A stretch of 64,000 bases of DNA from Megascapheus bottae (lineage: Eukaryota; Chordata; Mammalia; Rodentia; Geomyidae): contig JANJXV010000006.1 in the NCBI GenBank assembly GCA_024803745.1, positions 43,749,001 to 43,813,000 on the forward strand, written 5' to 3'. The translations under genes were made by a program, and so were the position numbers. Shown piece after piece: positions 33,333 through 44,404 of the stretch. The notes beneath the pieces were generated by a model, which had not been told where the DNA came from, made no database searches, and worked only from the letters and a program-made list of their open reading frames with translations. How positions within the stretch are numbered: the stretch's first letter is position 1; each line of letters begins with the position of its first letter.

Positions 33333-34884
33333 AAAAGTAACTAGATGATAACTGAAAATATACTATGACTCTGGGGCAGCTACTTTGAAAATAACCCAAT
33401 GATAATTGAAAAGATACTGTAATGCCAGGGCTGCATTAGCTAATGTGCTGGGAAACATTTAGGGATCTAGTATAGATCACATAAGAAAACGGGACATAGA
33501 AGGGGCCAGGAAGAACAGAAATGTGATAAGCAGCACAGGTCTTTATGTGTCCTACAATGGAACTGGACTTCATGAAAAAGATTTAAGAACAAAACAAGGA
33601 CTGTTTGTTCCTGAGGAACAGCACTCTGGCAGTTATAGTACATTTCATTTTTTGTGAGCAAAGTGAGTTCTATTAACAATTTATAAGGCAGCCATAAACA
33701 GATATGGTCATATCTCCCTTGGTCTGTTTCATGATACCCATCCCCATCAGATTTGGCCTTGAAGCCTAAAACAAAATGCTCTCCTGTCCCTCTAACCCCC
33801 AACACAAGAGTAGACACTCCCACTCATCTTGCAGCTCCCTTTGTACATGCTTCTTTCCCATAAACCCCTGGGAGCCGCTCTGCTATGTACTTTCACACAC
33901 CCCAACACTTACCCTTGCTTTTGCTACACTTCATTATGAATGTCTATTTACTCATTTGGCCCCTTTTCTAGCTATGCCAGTAGTTTATTCCAAAATTTCA
34001 TTGGCATGCTGGGATTTTAAAATGGGCTCCTCCTTTCTCACTGGTATTAATTTATAGGGAAATATTATTCAAAATTATAAAGTCACAGGCACATGAATTA
34101 TAGGGACTTCTGTATCAATTTGTGGGCTTGTAAATTTTATGGGGGAAACAGCAGTCCTTGAAAAGAAGAGACACTAAAGTAGTTTTGTTTTTGTATCTAT
34201 TAGATAGGACACTCCAGCCGATTTCTCTACTAAATTAGCTTTTCTTGCTATAGTGAAGCCTATGTGATAACAACTGTCCCAAAGGCTATACATTTTAAGT
34301 CACATAAAAAGCAAATGTGTACAAATGAATATTCCATTTTGTTTTTGGCATAACACACAATTCATTTGTGGTACGCCAGACCAGAGGTTTCATAACAGAA
34401 AATCATATAACAGAACACAGATGATCAAATGTGACATCGGGGGGGAAAAAGAATGATATATTTTCTCCAGCTGTTGAAGGATCTGAGGAGATAAACAACA
34501 TTAGATACATATCAAGTCAACAGGAATAAAACTAGGACCAAGTTTGAACAGCTCAGTCAAAGCGGATTTGTAAACACACTTTTGGCAGACTTAAGGATGG
34601 CACAAAATTTCATGAGGACAAGGATTTAGAAAATGACTGAACTAATTACCTTCTTAAGCCACCACAACTTTAGAGACAAACTAGAACACTGGATGTGTTT
34701 GCCTTTGCACTACGGTATTAATAGTTTAGTACCTGGCCCTAGGAAATTAAATAACAATATTATGAGGTAGAGCCTAGGCACTAGCAATTTTTCAAAGCCC
34801 CAATAGGACTCTAATCCTTAGCCAATGTGAAAATCACTCTCGTGTTTCTAGTAAGATTTTCCAAAATCTGAAAGTAGCAAGAAA
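33332..34884. other. Unique non-coding DNA
   Basis: Frames at 33467-33823 (minus, 118 codons) and 33776-34057 (plus, 93 codons) overlap partly and show no domain. No repeat firmly recognised. Confidence 0.45.
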
Positions 34885-35462
34885 TATTCATTGAGACCTT
34901 TCTTTGTGAGAGGCACTAGCTTAGGAACCTGTACATATTAATTCATTTAATGCTATCAGTGCTGGGCTCCGATTTGAAGCATTCTTCAGAAAGGCAAACA
35001 TGTGAAAGGCTTGGTCCCCAGCTGGTGGTGCTGAGAGGTAATTGTATTATGAGGGCTCTGATTTCTGAGTTCATGGCTGAATGGGTTATTAGAAAGTAGG
35101 CGTAATTGGAGAAAGTAAATCACCAGGAGCATGTGTCTTTAAAGGATGTATCTTTACACAGTCCCTTTCTCCCTTCCTCCTTCTCTCTTCATCTCACCAT
35201 GAGGGAGGTAATCCCCATTTACTCCATTGAATGTTCATGCTATGATGTTCCTTCTCATTGCAGCCTGGAAGCAACAGAATAGTGTGATATGGATCTTTCA
35301 CTGTTTTTCTCTGGCATTTTGTCACAGCAGTGCAAAAACTAACACACCAATAATCCCATAAAGTAGCTATTGGTATGTCACCACACTACATTTGATCAGT
35401 AAGTAAAGTCTTACCAAGGTTAAATAACTTGCCAAAATTCCACATCTAATAGTGAAGAAAAT
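34885..35462 (-). mobile_element. MIR split by an LTR-like element
   Basis: Left piece 34885-34957 ('ggcactagcttaggaacctg', 'attaattcatttaatgctat'); right piece 35347-35462 ('caataatcccataaagtagc', 'ggttaaataacttgccaaaa'). Joined, they follow antisense MIR. Confidence 0.68.
34958..35346 (+). mobile_element. MaLR-like LTR remnant inside MIR
   Basis: 'aaaggcttggtccccagctg', 'gaggtaattgtattatgagg' and the 3' end 'cattttgtcacagcagtgca' then 'actaacaca' resemble the MaLR LTR layout. No internal region seen; family assignment tentative. Confidence 0.55.
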
Positions 35463-36529
35463 AGGATCCAACCTTCAGCAATCCATCTCCCAAACTGGCT
35501 TGCTTAACAACAACTCTATGGTTCAAGTACTGCCACTAAAGAAATCTCCAGGGGTTCCAAGGAGGCATCTTCCTGATAAGTCTCTTGGGTGGGGTTTGGG
35601 AGGGTCACTGATAGGAGGGAATAATAGAGGTGATGCTTAAAAAATGCTACTAATACTACAATAAATCAATGGGAGGGGGGATCACACAACTTACTACTCT
35701 AATAAATAATATTCTATCAGCAGAACTAATATCCTCTTTAATGATATAATTTAACGTAAAGCTAAATAGAAGTCTGAGTCCAGTTATGCTGAAATGTTGG
35801 CATGGTCCTTGCCACTAGAATGCAGCCAAGATAACCTACTAAAGGACATGTAAACTTTGATTGTAAGCTCATGAGACTACCAACTAAAGATATCTCACTG
35901 TCAGTGAGTTAGTAGGACAAGCAACTGTTTTCTATTCTCTTCCATACCACTACTCTCTCCTGGATCACTCACATCCGCATATAAACATGCACTAATACCT
36001 AAAAAGAACCAAACAACAATCTTGCTTTTCCCAGGTATCTCTAGTTACCACCTCATTTCTTTGTTCTTCACACAAAACCCTTCACTCCTCAAAAGAATTG
36101 TACACTGCATCAAATTCTTGTATGATTACTACTTTCTAAGTTTAAAAAAAAAACTCCCAGTACTGCTTCAAATATTCGCTCTATTCTACGTCTCCTCTTC
36201 CCTTGCTGTGGACTAGAGTGACATGAGTTTCAGACCTTTCCACGATATTGTATGCATCGCCTTCAGCTCCTTTCAAAGCCTCAGAGTCTCATTTCATGTA
36301 CCTTCCAGCTAACTAATTCTCCTTTCAAGTAAGTCTAATCTTCCTTTAAACCCATCCACTAAGTATGTCATTTTTATTATTTCATTTTCTCTTTATAACA
36401 CTTCCATATGTTTTTTTTATAGTTTCCAGTTTTCCAATAAAATTCTCAAGCTCACCTTTTAATTCCTTGAGCATTATTTTAAAGTTGTGTCCATGTCATG
36501 AATTCTCTGCATTGGGCTCTGATTTCTGA
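35463..36529. other. Unique non-coding DNA
   Basis: Pyrimidine-rich towards the right; part may be an eroded upstream portion of the LINE-2 that follows. Confidence 0.45.
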
Positions 36530-36764
36530 ATAAGTCTTACTGTCTCCTGTACCTCCCTCCTATAGATAATCTCAGACCCCATGATCTCATCCAGTTAATG
36601 GGTTTAAGTACATCCTCTATACTCATGGCTCCCAAATTAACATCTCCAGTCCTTTCTCCTTAATTTCAGAATCTTAGATCTTACTACTTACTACATATCT
36701 CTAGGAGACTATCTCCTCAGCACATTACCCAAGTTAATATGTGCAAAACCTAATCCCTGACCAT

Positions 36765-36827
36765 GTGTGAAGGGGGCGGGGGAAGAGATGTGAGTGAGTG
36801 AGTGCATGTGTGCATGCATGCATGTGC
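36765..36827. repeat. GT/GCAT-rich simple repeat
   Basis: Imperfect (GTGA)n and (GCAT)n at what would be the 3' tail of the antisense SINE next to it. Confidence 0.85.
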
Positions 36828-36985
36828 ACACCAGTACTGGGCCTTGAACTCAGAAATTAAACACTCAAGGATGGTGCATTACCATTTGAGCAGCCACAAC
36901 TCCACTTTTGGACTTTTGGTCTTTTTTTTTTTTGTAAATTAATTAGAGATAAGAGTCTCATAGCTTTTTCTGCCCCTGTTGGCTT

Positions 36986-38195
36986 AGAACCACAATCTGA
37001 GTCTTTCCATTTCCTAACAAATGGGGCGATGTCATTTTTCCTGACATAGAATTCCATTGTGTACAAATACCACATCTTGTTGATCCACTCATCAACTGAG
37101 GGACATCTAGGGTGGTTCCATATCTTTGCTATGGTAAATAGTGCTGCAATGAACATTGTTGTGCTGGTGGATTTAGTATGTCTTTGTTTCTGGATGACTG
37201 GGTAAATGCCAAGTAGTGGAATTGCTGGGTTATAGGGGAGTTCTATGTTTAGTCTTTTGAGGAACTGCCATACTGCTTTCCATAGTGGTTGAATGAGTTT
37301 GCACTCCCACCAACAGTGTAGTAGTGATCCCTCCTGGCCACATCCCCTCCAGCATCTGTTGTTATTAGTTTTCTTGATCCTGGCCATTCTAACTGGAGTG
37401 AGGTGGAATCTTAGAGTTGTTTTTGATTTGCATTTCTTTTATGACCAGAGATGTTGAGCATTTCTTCATGTGTCTATAGGCCATTTTTGTTTCTTCTTCA
37501 GAGAAGACTCTCTTTAAGTCTTTGGCCCATCTTTTAATGGGATGGTTGTTTCTTTGGAGATTAGTTTTGGATTGATTCAATTTTTGGAGATGTTGATATA
37601 TTTTAGATATAAGACCTTTGTCTGTTGTATGGTTGGTGAAGATCTTCTCCCACTCTGTAGGCTTCCTAATTAGTTTACTTAGAAAAAATCATATTAAATG
37701 AAGTAAGCCAGACTCAAAGGAACTTAGGCTCAATGGTTTCCCTCATTTGTCATAATCAGTAGAAACCTTGGGCTCTCCTAGCAGAGAGTTGCAATAGAGC
37801 AAAACCTTGATACAAAAGGCCATATACTAGGACACTAAATGAAAGGATCTCTAGGATATAGAAACATAAGCCATATAAAATGAATGAATGTTGTTCTTAA
37901 GGTACTATGTTATCTGTCATCTCTTTTGCTGTTCCTTGGTTATCTCATATTCTTACAGTATCTCACTTTGTTACCTGATATATCAGATATATTTGTATTT
38001 GGTTATTTGAAATTAGATAGGGAAGGGGGGAAAACAAGAGGAGGGGTGGGGGTGTGGGGGAGGGAAATGGGGACCAAGACATGTGACAGGGTATCAATGT
38101 ATGGGAATTAATGCACCATCTATCTGGCAAATATCATGTAACCTTTCTATTAATTACAATAAAAAATATATGTAAAAAAAAAGAACCACAATCTG
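36986..38195 (+). mobile_element. LINE-1 with 5' inversion, TSD inside a SINE
   Basis: TSD agaaccacaatctg at 36986-36999 and 38182-38195, exact. 37000-37680 is ORF2 in antisense; 37681-38181 is sense, from 'agaaaaaatcatattaaatg' through the G-rich tract (38022-38075) to 'ttaattacaataaaaaa'. The segment ends abut in LINE-1 terms ('ggaaagact' then 'tagaaaaaatc'), so the inversion lost almost nothing. Confidence 0.95.
37000..37580 (-). pseudogene. LINE-1 ORF2 C-terminal remnant (inverted segment)
   Basis: Antisense frame from about 37580 reads the pre-motif region ([20 protein letters not shown]), then a one-base gain in the T run near 37420 shifts the frame. From 37387 the next frame carries the complete C-x3-C-x7-H-x4-C motif (CWRGC...H...C) and continues to [19 protein letters not shown] before running into the host SINE. 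The endonuclease and RT catalytic core are absent. Dead copy. Confidence 0.88.
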
Positions 38196-38998
38196 GAAAT
38201 CTCAGCCTCTTGCTAGTTAGGATTACAGGTATAAACTATCTATGCCAACCACATATCCCTGATTTTATCATCTCCCCTAGAATTCTTCCTCATCCTGACA
38301 AATGGCAACTCTACTCTTCCCACTCCTCTGCCCAGGAACTCCTGCTTCTTCTACCTGCATAGCCTGAGCTCTATCCTTGCTTGCTTACCTCCTTCTATAG
38401 TCACCTCCCTGGGGCTCTCCTCCCACTTCCACTTCAGGCTCCCACCATGTTCTCAACTAAAAACCAGAGAGAGGATTAAGAAATATTGTTCATTCTTCAT
38501 CAAAACCTTCCACCCACCTTTCTTCTCACCTGTATATGTAGAAAAGTTCTTAAGCTGAGCCAGAAGGTCCTGAATGATCTTCCTTATCATCTCCAGGTGC
38601 TTGTCTAGTGCTTCTGCTCACTCTTCTCCAGGCACTAGCCTTTCTCCCTACTGTCCCTTGAACAAGGCAAATATCACACATGCTCTCCACTTCCAGTATT
38701 GAGGCTTTGGTTCCTTTCATCCCACTCTTTCCCACACCCCCAACAGCCTTAGTTCCTTTGGGTCTTTATTTAGATGTTACCTTCTGAAAAATGATATTCA
38801 AATGTTACCTTTGAATAACAGGCAAATCAAAAATAAAATTCCTCCCATCACTCCAATCTTCCTTAACATGCTTATTCTTTTTCTATTTAGCATTAATTAT
38901 GGAATTTAACTGTCTCCTTTATAGACCTCAAGCACTGTGAAAACAGGACTGGAGAAATCAGTGATAGATGTGGTAGGTACTGAAATAAACACTTAAGA

Positions 38999-39945
38999 AT
39001 CAAGTACAATGATTAAGCTGCAGTATCCGACTTACATGAATAGGAGACCACTCCTAATTAAAAAAAGGCAGGGATTGTTTCTAAAAATTAAAATTTATTA
39101 TTTATTTGCAAGATGATAAAATGGACACAGAAAGACACACATATTGCATAAGCACAATTACATAACAAAAAAAATCCAGCAATGCCAGATCAAAATTACC
39201 AGAGGCTAACCAAATAAATATCTTTAAGGGTGACTCATCAATTTAAAAAGAAAACATACTCTCTAGCTAACAATCTACAGTTCTCTAGAAGATTTGTTTC
39301 CATTCCCTTCTTTTCATTATCTTTAATCAGATGGAAGTAATAAAAGGCATCCAGCATGCTCAGGGTTCTAATTACTAGGCAATGGCTCTCTTAAAATGCC
39401 ACTGTCCCTTTAACTTTAAAATAAACTGTTTACATGCTCAAAGTTCAGAATATTAAGTGTTCTTCAGTATATTAACAAGTGCTCAAAAAACTAAAATTCT
39501 TGACTTCGTTACAATATTTAATTAGTGGAAGAAAGGGATTATGTAATTAAAGTGCTTTGCATGATGGAAATGTGAAATGAAGAGCTTAAAATAAAACAAT
39601 TTGACAGAGTTTAAAAAGACTTTAAAAATAAATGGACAAATTTCTATTTACATTTGAGTGCTTATGTTTTGCCTTCAAAACTAAAGAGTACAACAATTAA
39701 CCATTAAGTCTCACATACAGCCAACAAAACTCTCGAAGATGGAACAGCAAAACAGAAGAGCAGTAAGAATAGTCTAGTGTTTTTTATATTAATAATCAAG
39801 TTACCCACTTACAAAGACTGCAGTCAGCATTCATGGCTCACACACTATGAGGAAAAAGTTCTCTTTTTTTTTCCATACTTTATATCCACACCTAGAATGC
39901 TATGCCTCATCCACATTAGATGTGCATCAAAAAGCATAAAATGTC
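38999..39945. other. Unique AT-rich non-coding DNA
   Basis: Nothing recognised. Confidence 0.5.
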
Positions 39946-40045
39946 CTCTGAGTGTAGTGGTATATACCTATAATCCAAGTACTCAGAGGGTATAGCAGAA
40001 AGGTTATAAAGTGCCAGGCTGGTATAGACTACAGAATAAGACCTT
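39946..40045 (+). mobile_element. Old B1 monomer
   Basis: 'gagtgtagtggtatatacct', 'ataatccaagtactcagagg' and 'aaagtgccaggctggtatag' then 'actacagaataagacc' follow a canonical B1 monomer without a tRNA-like module. Confidence 0.75.
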
Positions 40046-40232
40046 GCTCAACTCCCTCAAGAGGTGTTAATTAGTACCAAGGTGCAACTTAGTGCAGGGT
40101 TTAGATCAAGGCAAAGCTACTTCTTTTAACTATCATCACCATTTAAAAAATGATAATAAAATCACCTCCATAGCATAGCTTTCTTTTGAGTCAGTATCAG
40201 ACACGATATATTGGAGTATATTTTAGGGGGAA

Positions 40233-40395
40233 AAAAATCTAAGCAAACGCCGGGGGACGGGAAATGGGGACCATGACATGAGAAAGGGCATCACTATGTG
40301 TGAAGTAATGTACCATGTATCTGGTGAATATAATGTAACCCTTCTATTAATTACAATAAAAATCATCAAAATATGTTTTAAAAATCTAAGCAAAC
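40233..40395 (+). mobile_element. LINE-1 3' end with perfect 16-bp TSD
   Basis: Body 40249-40379: 'cgggaaatggggaccatgac', 'gaatataatgtaacccttct' and 'attaattacaataaaaat'. TSD aaaaatctaagcaaac at 40233-40248 and 40380-40395. Confidence 0.92.
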
Positions 40396-41009
40396 TCAAC
40401 AGTGAATGTTATTATATCCTCTTGTTTATTTCAAAAAATAAAAATTTAGAAATTAACCTCATCTCCAGGAAATCAATCATTGTTAAATACCTGAGCATAT
40501 ACTCATCCATTAAAGTTAAAAGAAATTTTTTTAGCCTATTTGATTCTCAATGTATTAAGGGCGAATTTAAGCATTTTGGCTTTATTTGAATGTTCTCTTT
40601 TGGTCATCACCTTACTAGAAGAAGTAATAATTCTATCTCCAAACATCATGTGGAAAAAACCATGAAAGATTCAGGCTCTGCACAGATTATTTGTAAATCC
40701 TCACAGAGAACATGACAGCAGACACTGTACTCAATCACCAAATGCCTTTTCTTCTTTTCTTACCACCCAAATCTACATGTGTTTCAGAACAGCCCTGTGC
40801 CCAGACTAGAGTTAAGTAAAAGCTTTCTATGCCCTAGACCCCTTTGCTACACTGAATGACCACAAAATAATCCTAGCCAGTGATGCGAGTTTAAAAGTGA
40901 GTTTCAGATCAAGCAAGGGTTACAAGTATGTCCTTTACCTGCTCCTTTCAGCCTATCTGGAAAACAGTGGCAATACCAGAAGTTCAGGGGCCATTTTAAG
41001 ACAATGGGG
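40396..41009. other. Unique non-coding DNA
   Basis: Nothing recognised. Confidence 0.5.
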
Positions 41010-41335
41010 GATAGGATGGATGCAGTCCTTCACATCTGTAATCCGAGCTACTCCAGAGGTGGAGACTGCAATCATCTCAGTTTCTAAAGTCAATTCCAGG
41101 AGAGAGTTAGCCATATCCAATCTCAACCAACAAGCTGGCCATGGTTTGGATCTTTAAGCCTCACTGCATAGGAATGAATATAGACAAGAAGATCACAGTC
41201 TAAGACTGGATCTAGGAAAAAACGTGCAAGATCTTTCCCCAAAAATAACTAAAACAAAAGGGGCTGAGGGTGTGATTCAAGTGGTCCAACACCAGCCTAG
41301 CAAATGTAAGGTCTTCAGTTCAAATTTTTTAACAA
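41010..41335 (+). mobile_element. Old three-part SINE: B1-B1-ID
   Basis: First B1-like unit 41010-41145 ('ttcacatctgtaatccgagc', 'tccaatctcaaccaacaagc'); second 41140-41250 ('gctggccatggtttggatct', 'agaagatcacagtctaagac'); then an ID-type unit ('ggggctgagggtgtgattca', 'ccagcctagcaaatgtaagg', 'cagttcaaattt'). Strongly diverged; boundaries approximate. Confidence 0.6.
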
Positions 41336-41592
41336 AACCATTAAGGAAACATACATGCCAGAGCAATGGAAAGTCAGGAAGGAAGGAGCCAAGCTTCCTC
41401 AAGAAATCTAGTCCCATTGTAGTCCTATTTTTGCCAGTGAAAAAAAGCCAAGGCTCTACTAGATTAAATCAATATTCAGTTTGCCACTGACTCTAATCCA
41501 CCCTGCACAGGTGTTTGTGATAAGAAAAGGATCAGAGGAAATGGCAGCCTGTGTTAGTGTTCTCCCTAAATTTATTAATCCAGTATACTTAT

Positions 41593-41816
41593 AAAAAGGA
41601 AAATTCAGGGCCGGGAGTTTGGCCTAGTGGTTAAAGTGCTTGCCTAGCATGCATGAAGACCCGGGTTCGATTCCTCAGTACCACATACATAGAAAAAAGC
41701 CAGAAGTGGTGCTGAGGCTCAAGTGGTAGAGCTCTAGCCTTGAGAAAGTCCAAGGACAGTGCTCAGGCCCTGAGCTCAGGCCCAGGACTGGGAAAAAAAA
41801 AAAAAAGGAAAATTCA
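41593..41816 (+). mobile_element. Near-consensus IDL-Geo SINE with perfect TSD
   Basis: Body 41608-41801, intact A and B boxes in both monomers ('ggcctagtggttaaagtgct', 'gacccgggttcgattcctca', 'ggctcaagtggtagagctct'), clean A14 tail. TSD aaaaaggaaaattca at 41593-41607 and 41802-41816. The best-preserved copy in the window. Confidence 0.95.
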
Positions 41817-42100
41817 CTGCATTTCAATTGAGGAGTTTTCATAGTCTTAGGAAGGCCATAGTAATGGAAGCCTGTAGTCAACCAGTGTTCAGAGAAATCA
41901 AGCTTAAAGAAAAAAACATATTCTTTAATGAAATAAAATTAACTAAAAATACTAATCACTATTAATGAAAAGTATGAATTATAGTTTGATATTTTTATTT
42001 TAGTAATAGGCAAGATAACTGTTTCTGCAGAAATAATGTTTCTAAACTCTTTGTTACCATCAAAAACAAAAACTGTTTAATCTCGAAAATCAAAAGCCCA

Positions 42101-42331
42101 TGCTGGGTGTTGGTGGCTAAAACCTGTAATCCTTGCTATTCAGGAGGCTGAGATCTGAGGATCCTAGTTTAAAGCCAACCCAGACAGAAAAATTCACAAG
42201 ACTCACCTCTCCAATGAACTACTCACAAAAAGCTGGAAATGGCTCTGTGGATCAAGTGGTAGAGTGCTAGTCTTGAGATAAAGAATCCTGGGGACAGTAT
42301 ATAAGCCCCAGCACTGGTATAAAAAAAAAAA
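42101..42331 (+). mobile_element. B1-type chimeric SINE, first of a head-to-tail pair
   Basis: TSD aaaagccca at 42092-42100 and 42334-42342. Head 'tgctgggtgttggtggctaa', right module 'ggctctgtggatcaagtggt'. The right module's end is shortened ('tatataagccccagcact'). Confidence 0.9.
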
Positions 42332-42342
42332 TTAAAAGCCCA

Positions 42343-42598
42343 GGTCTAATACTGGTGGCTCAGACCTGTGATACTAGCAATTCAGGAGACTGAAATCTGG
42401 AGATCAAGGTTCAAAGCCAGCTCAGGCAGAAAAGCCACACAACTCTGATCTCCAATTAGCTATGAAAAAAGCTGAAAGTGGAGATGTGGTTCATGGGGAA
42501 GAATGCCACTTTTGAATAGAAAAAGCTAAGGAATAACACCTAGGCCCTGTATGTTTAGGTTTCAGTACCAGCATGCACACAAAAATAAATAAATAAAT
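42343..42598 (+). mobile_element. B1-type chimeric SINE, second of the pair
   Basis: 'aatactggtggctcagacct', 'caattcaggagactgaaatc', 'gagatgtggttcatggggaa'; tail (AAAT)n. Separate insertion directly downstream of the first. Confidence 0.88.
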
Positions 42599-43899
42599 TA
42601 GACAAACCCCCCAAAGTTTGCAATACTGAGACAATGTTTCCTAACAATGAACAGGAAATTCACACAAGCTTTATTGCATTTATTATGAACCCCAGGGCAA
42701 TGTATAAAGTCCTGCTTGTGGTCAGGCCACAGACAACATGAGGTTTCCTCTTCCAGGCTCATCTCCTCTGATTTAGGAGATTACAGATACTACTGCCTCT
42801 CAGATTACCTTACCATATTCATGCACACTTCTCCATGGACCAAGAAAGCCTGTCCACCACTTTCCTCCCCCAAGCTCCCACTGACTCCAGGAGACCCTTA
42901 GGAAGTTTACCCCTTTATAGTCTTGCTGACATCTCTACAGCCAGCATTATAACCCTGTGTGCATACAGTCCTCATTCTCTTATTTAGCTAGAAACTCCCA
43001 GTGGAAGCTAAGTTTTCTTCATCCTTGCATCGCTAGGTTCCATGGCAAGAAAACTACCAATCAATATCTTCCAAATGACTAGACAGATGATTTTTGCCAG
43101 TATCATAGAAGAAATGCATTCGAATTTAAGTTGTGACTTATGGAAGAGACAAAGTTTGGCTGGTGTCAAAAAGAAAGTGAAGAATTGCTTAGCTCACCAT
43201 TTGATCTAGAAATCTTATTCTTGGACATCATGGGCACCTTACACATGAAAGCCTTTGTATACAGGCACCCGTTTCTTCAAATACAGCATCCAGATAAGGT
43301 GGCTACCTGTTTGACTATTGTGGTTGATCAGAAACAATGCACTGGAAAGGAAAACCGAAGTTCAAGTCCTAAGTTCTCAACTATCAACCTGTAACTGTTT
43401 TCCAATCCATCTCACAGGCTATTTGGCAAATAAATTTCTTATTTGTTGTTGCATCCTGAACCAAGACACAGATTTGGGCACCTGGTGAGGGACATGCAAA
43501 TATCACTCAGTGACGACACCGGGGAAGAGACAAATGTTTGGACTTACCAGACCAAGTCTTTTTTCCCCCCACCATACCCTGCAAACTTATAATCCTTATC
43601 TTGCAAAATTCCACTTTCCTACCAGTTTAGTTCAACAATACAAGTTTCTCATTCTCTTCTCAGCATAGTGGTTTTCTTAAAAGACTATATGCCAGTAGTT
43701 ACTTTGACAATTACACTTACTTAGCTTTAATTTGATATTGATTTAAAAGAAAAAGGCTGGGGAAGGGGGTGGGAGACCAGTAACTGTTCTACAATTAAGA
43801 GTTCAGTTTACATAAAAACTTGTTTAGAAATAGGTCAGTCTTTGTGTGACACTGGGGTTTCTTTTGTTGTTTTTTTGTTTTGTTTTTGCCCAAATGAAA
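42599..43899. other. Unique non-coding DNA
   Basis: An 84-codon frame at 43140-43394 has no recognisable domain. Nothing else. Confidence 0.45.
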
Positions 43900-44039
43900 C
43901 TGCATTCCATTTTTTATTAAAGATTTTTTTATTGTGATTAATAGAAGGGTTACGTTATATTCACCAAATAAAAGGTGCATAACTTCACAAACATTGATAC
44001 CCTTTCTCATGACATGGTCCCCATCTGCATTCCATTTTT
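43900..44039 (-). mobile_element. LINE-1 3' end with perfect 15-bp TSD
   Basis: Body 43915-44024 ('attgtgattaatagaagggt', 'ttcaccaaataaaaggtgca'). TSD ctgcattccattttt at 43900-43914 and 44025-44039. Confidence 0.9.
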
Positions 44040-44174
44040 GTCTAGACTGGCTAAACTCAGTGGTTTGACTAGAGAACTGAGGGTATGTTCACAGTTGTAC
44101 TTAAAAAAGCATGTAATATGTAACCTATGTAGTTTTATGATATTTTAAAGTAGAGTACTGGAGACCATAAGCAA

Positions 44175-44404
44175 CTTTTGTATGTGTGGTACTAGGGCTC
44201 AAATCAGGGCCTCATATTCTTACTTGGCTTACTGTAACTCAAGGCTAGTGATCTATCATCACACCTCCACTTCTGACATTTTAACTGGTAAAGTGGAGAT
44301 AAAAGTCTCATAGACTTTCCTTCCCAGGCTAGCTTTAAACTGTGATCTTCAGGTCTCAGTCTTCTAGGAATCTAGGATTACAGGGATGAGCCACCAGTAC
44401 ACAG
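44175..44404 (-). mobile_element. B1-type chimeric SINE, diverged
   Basis: 'ggtactagggctcaaatcag', 'actcaaggctagtgatctat', 'aggtctcagtcttctaggaa' and 'aggattacagggatgagcca'. Confidence 0.82.

Larger units (their letters stand above)
36828..38251 (-). mobile_element. B1-type chimeric SINE split by LINE-1
   Basis: Pieces 36828-36999 ('ccagtactgggccttgaact', 'agataagagtctcatagctt') and 38196-38251 ('atctcagcctcttgctagtt', 'ggattacaggtataaac'). The SINE itself sits inside LINE-2. Confidence 0.88.
36530..38998 (+). mobile_element. LINE-2, split by nested insertions
   Basis: Left piece about 36530-36764 ('ctcatccagttaatgggttt', 'ggctcccaaattaacatctc', 'atgtgcaaaacctaatccct'). Right piece about 38255-38998 ('gacaaatggcaactctactc', 'aaggtcctgaatgatcttcc', 'gttaccttctgaaaaatgat', 'ttatagacctcaagcactgt'). 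The two pieces are collinear with the LINE-2 3' region as I remember it. Confidence 0.75.

Noticed and set aside
36857..37387. 176-codon frame as a host gene
   Set aside because: It is LINE-1 ORF2 C-terminus running into an antisense SINE.
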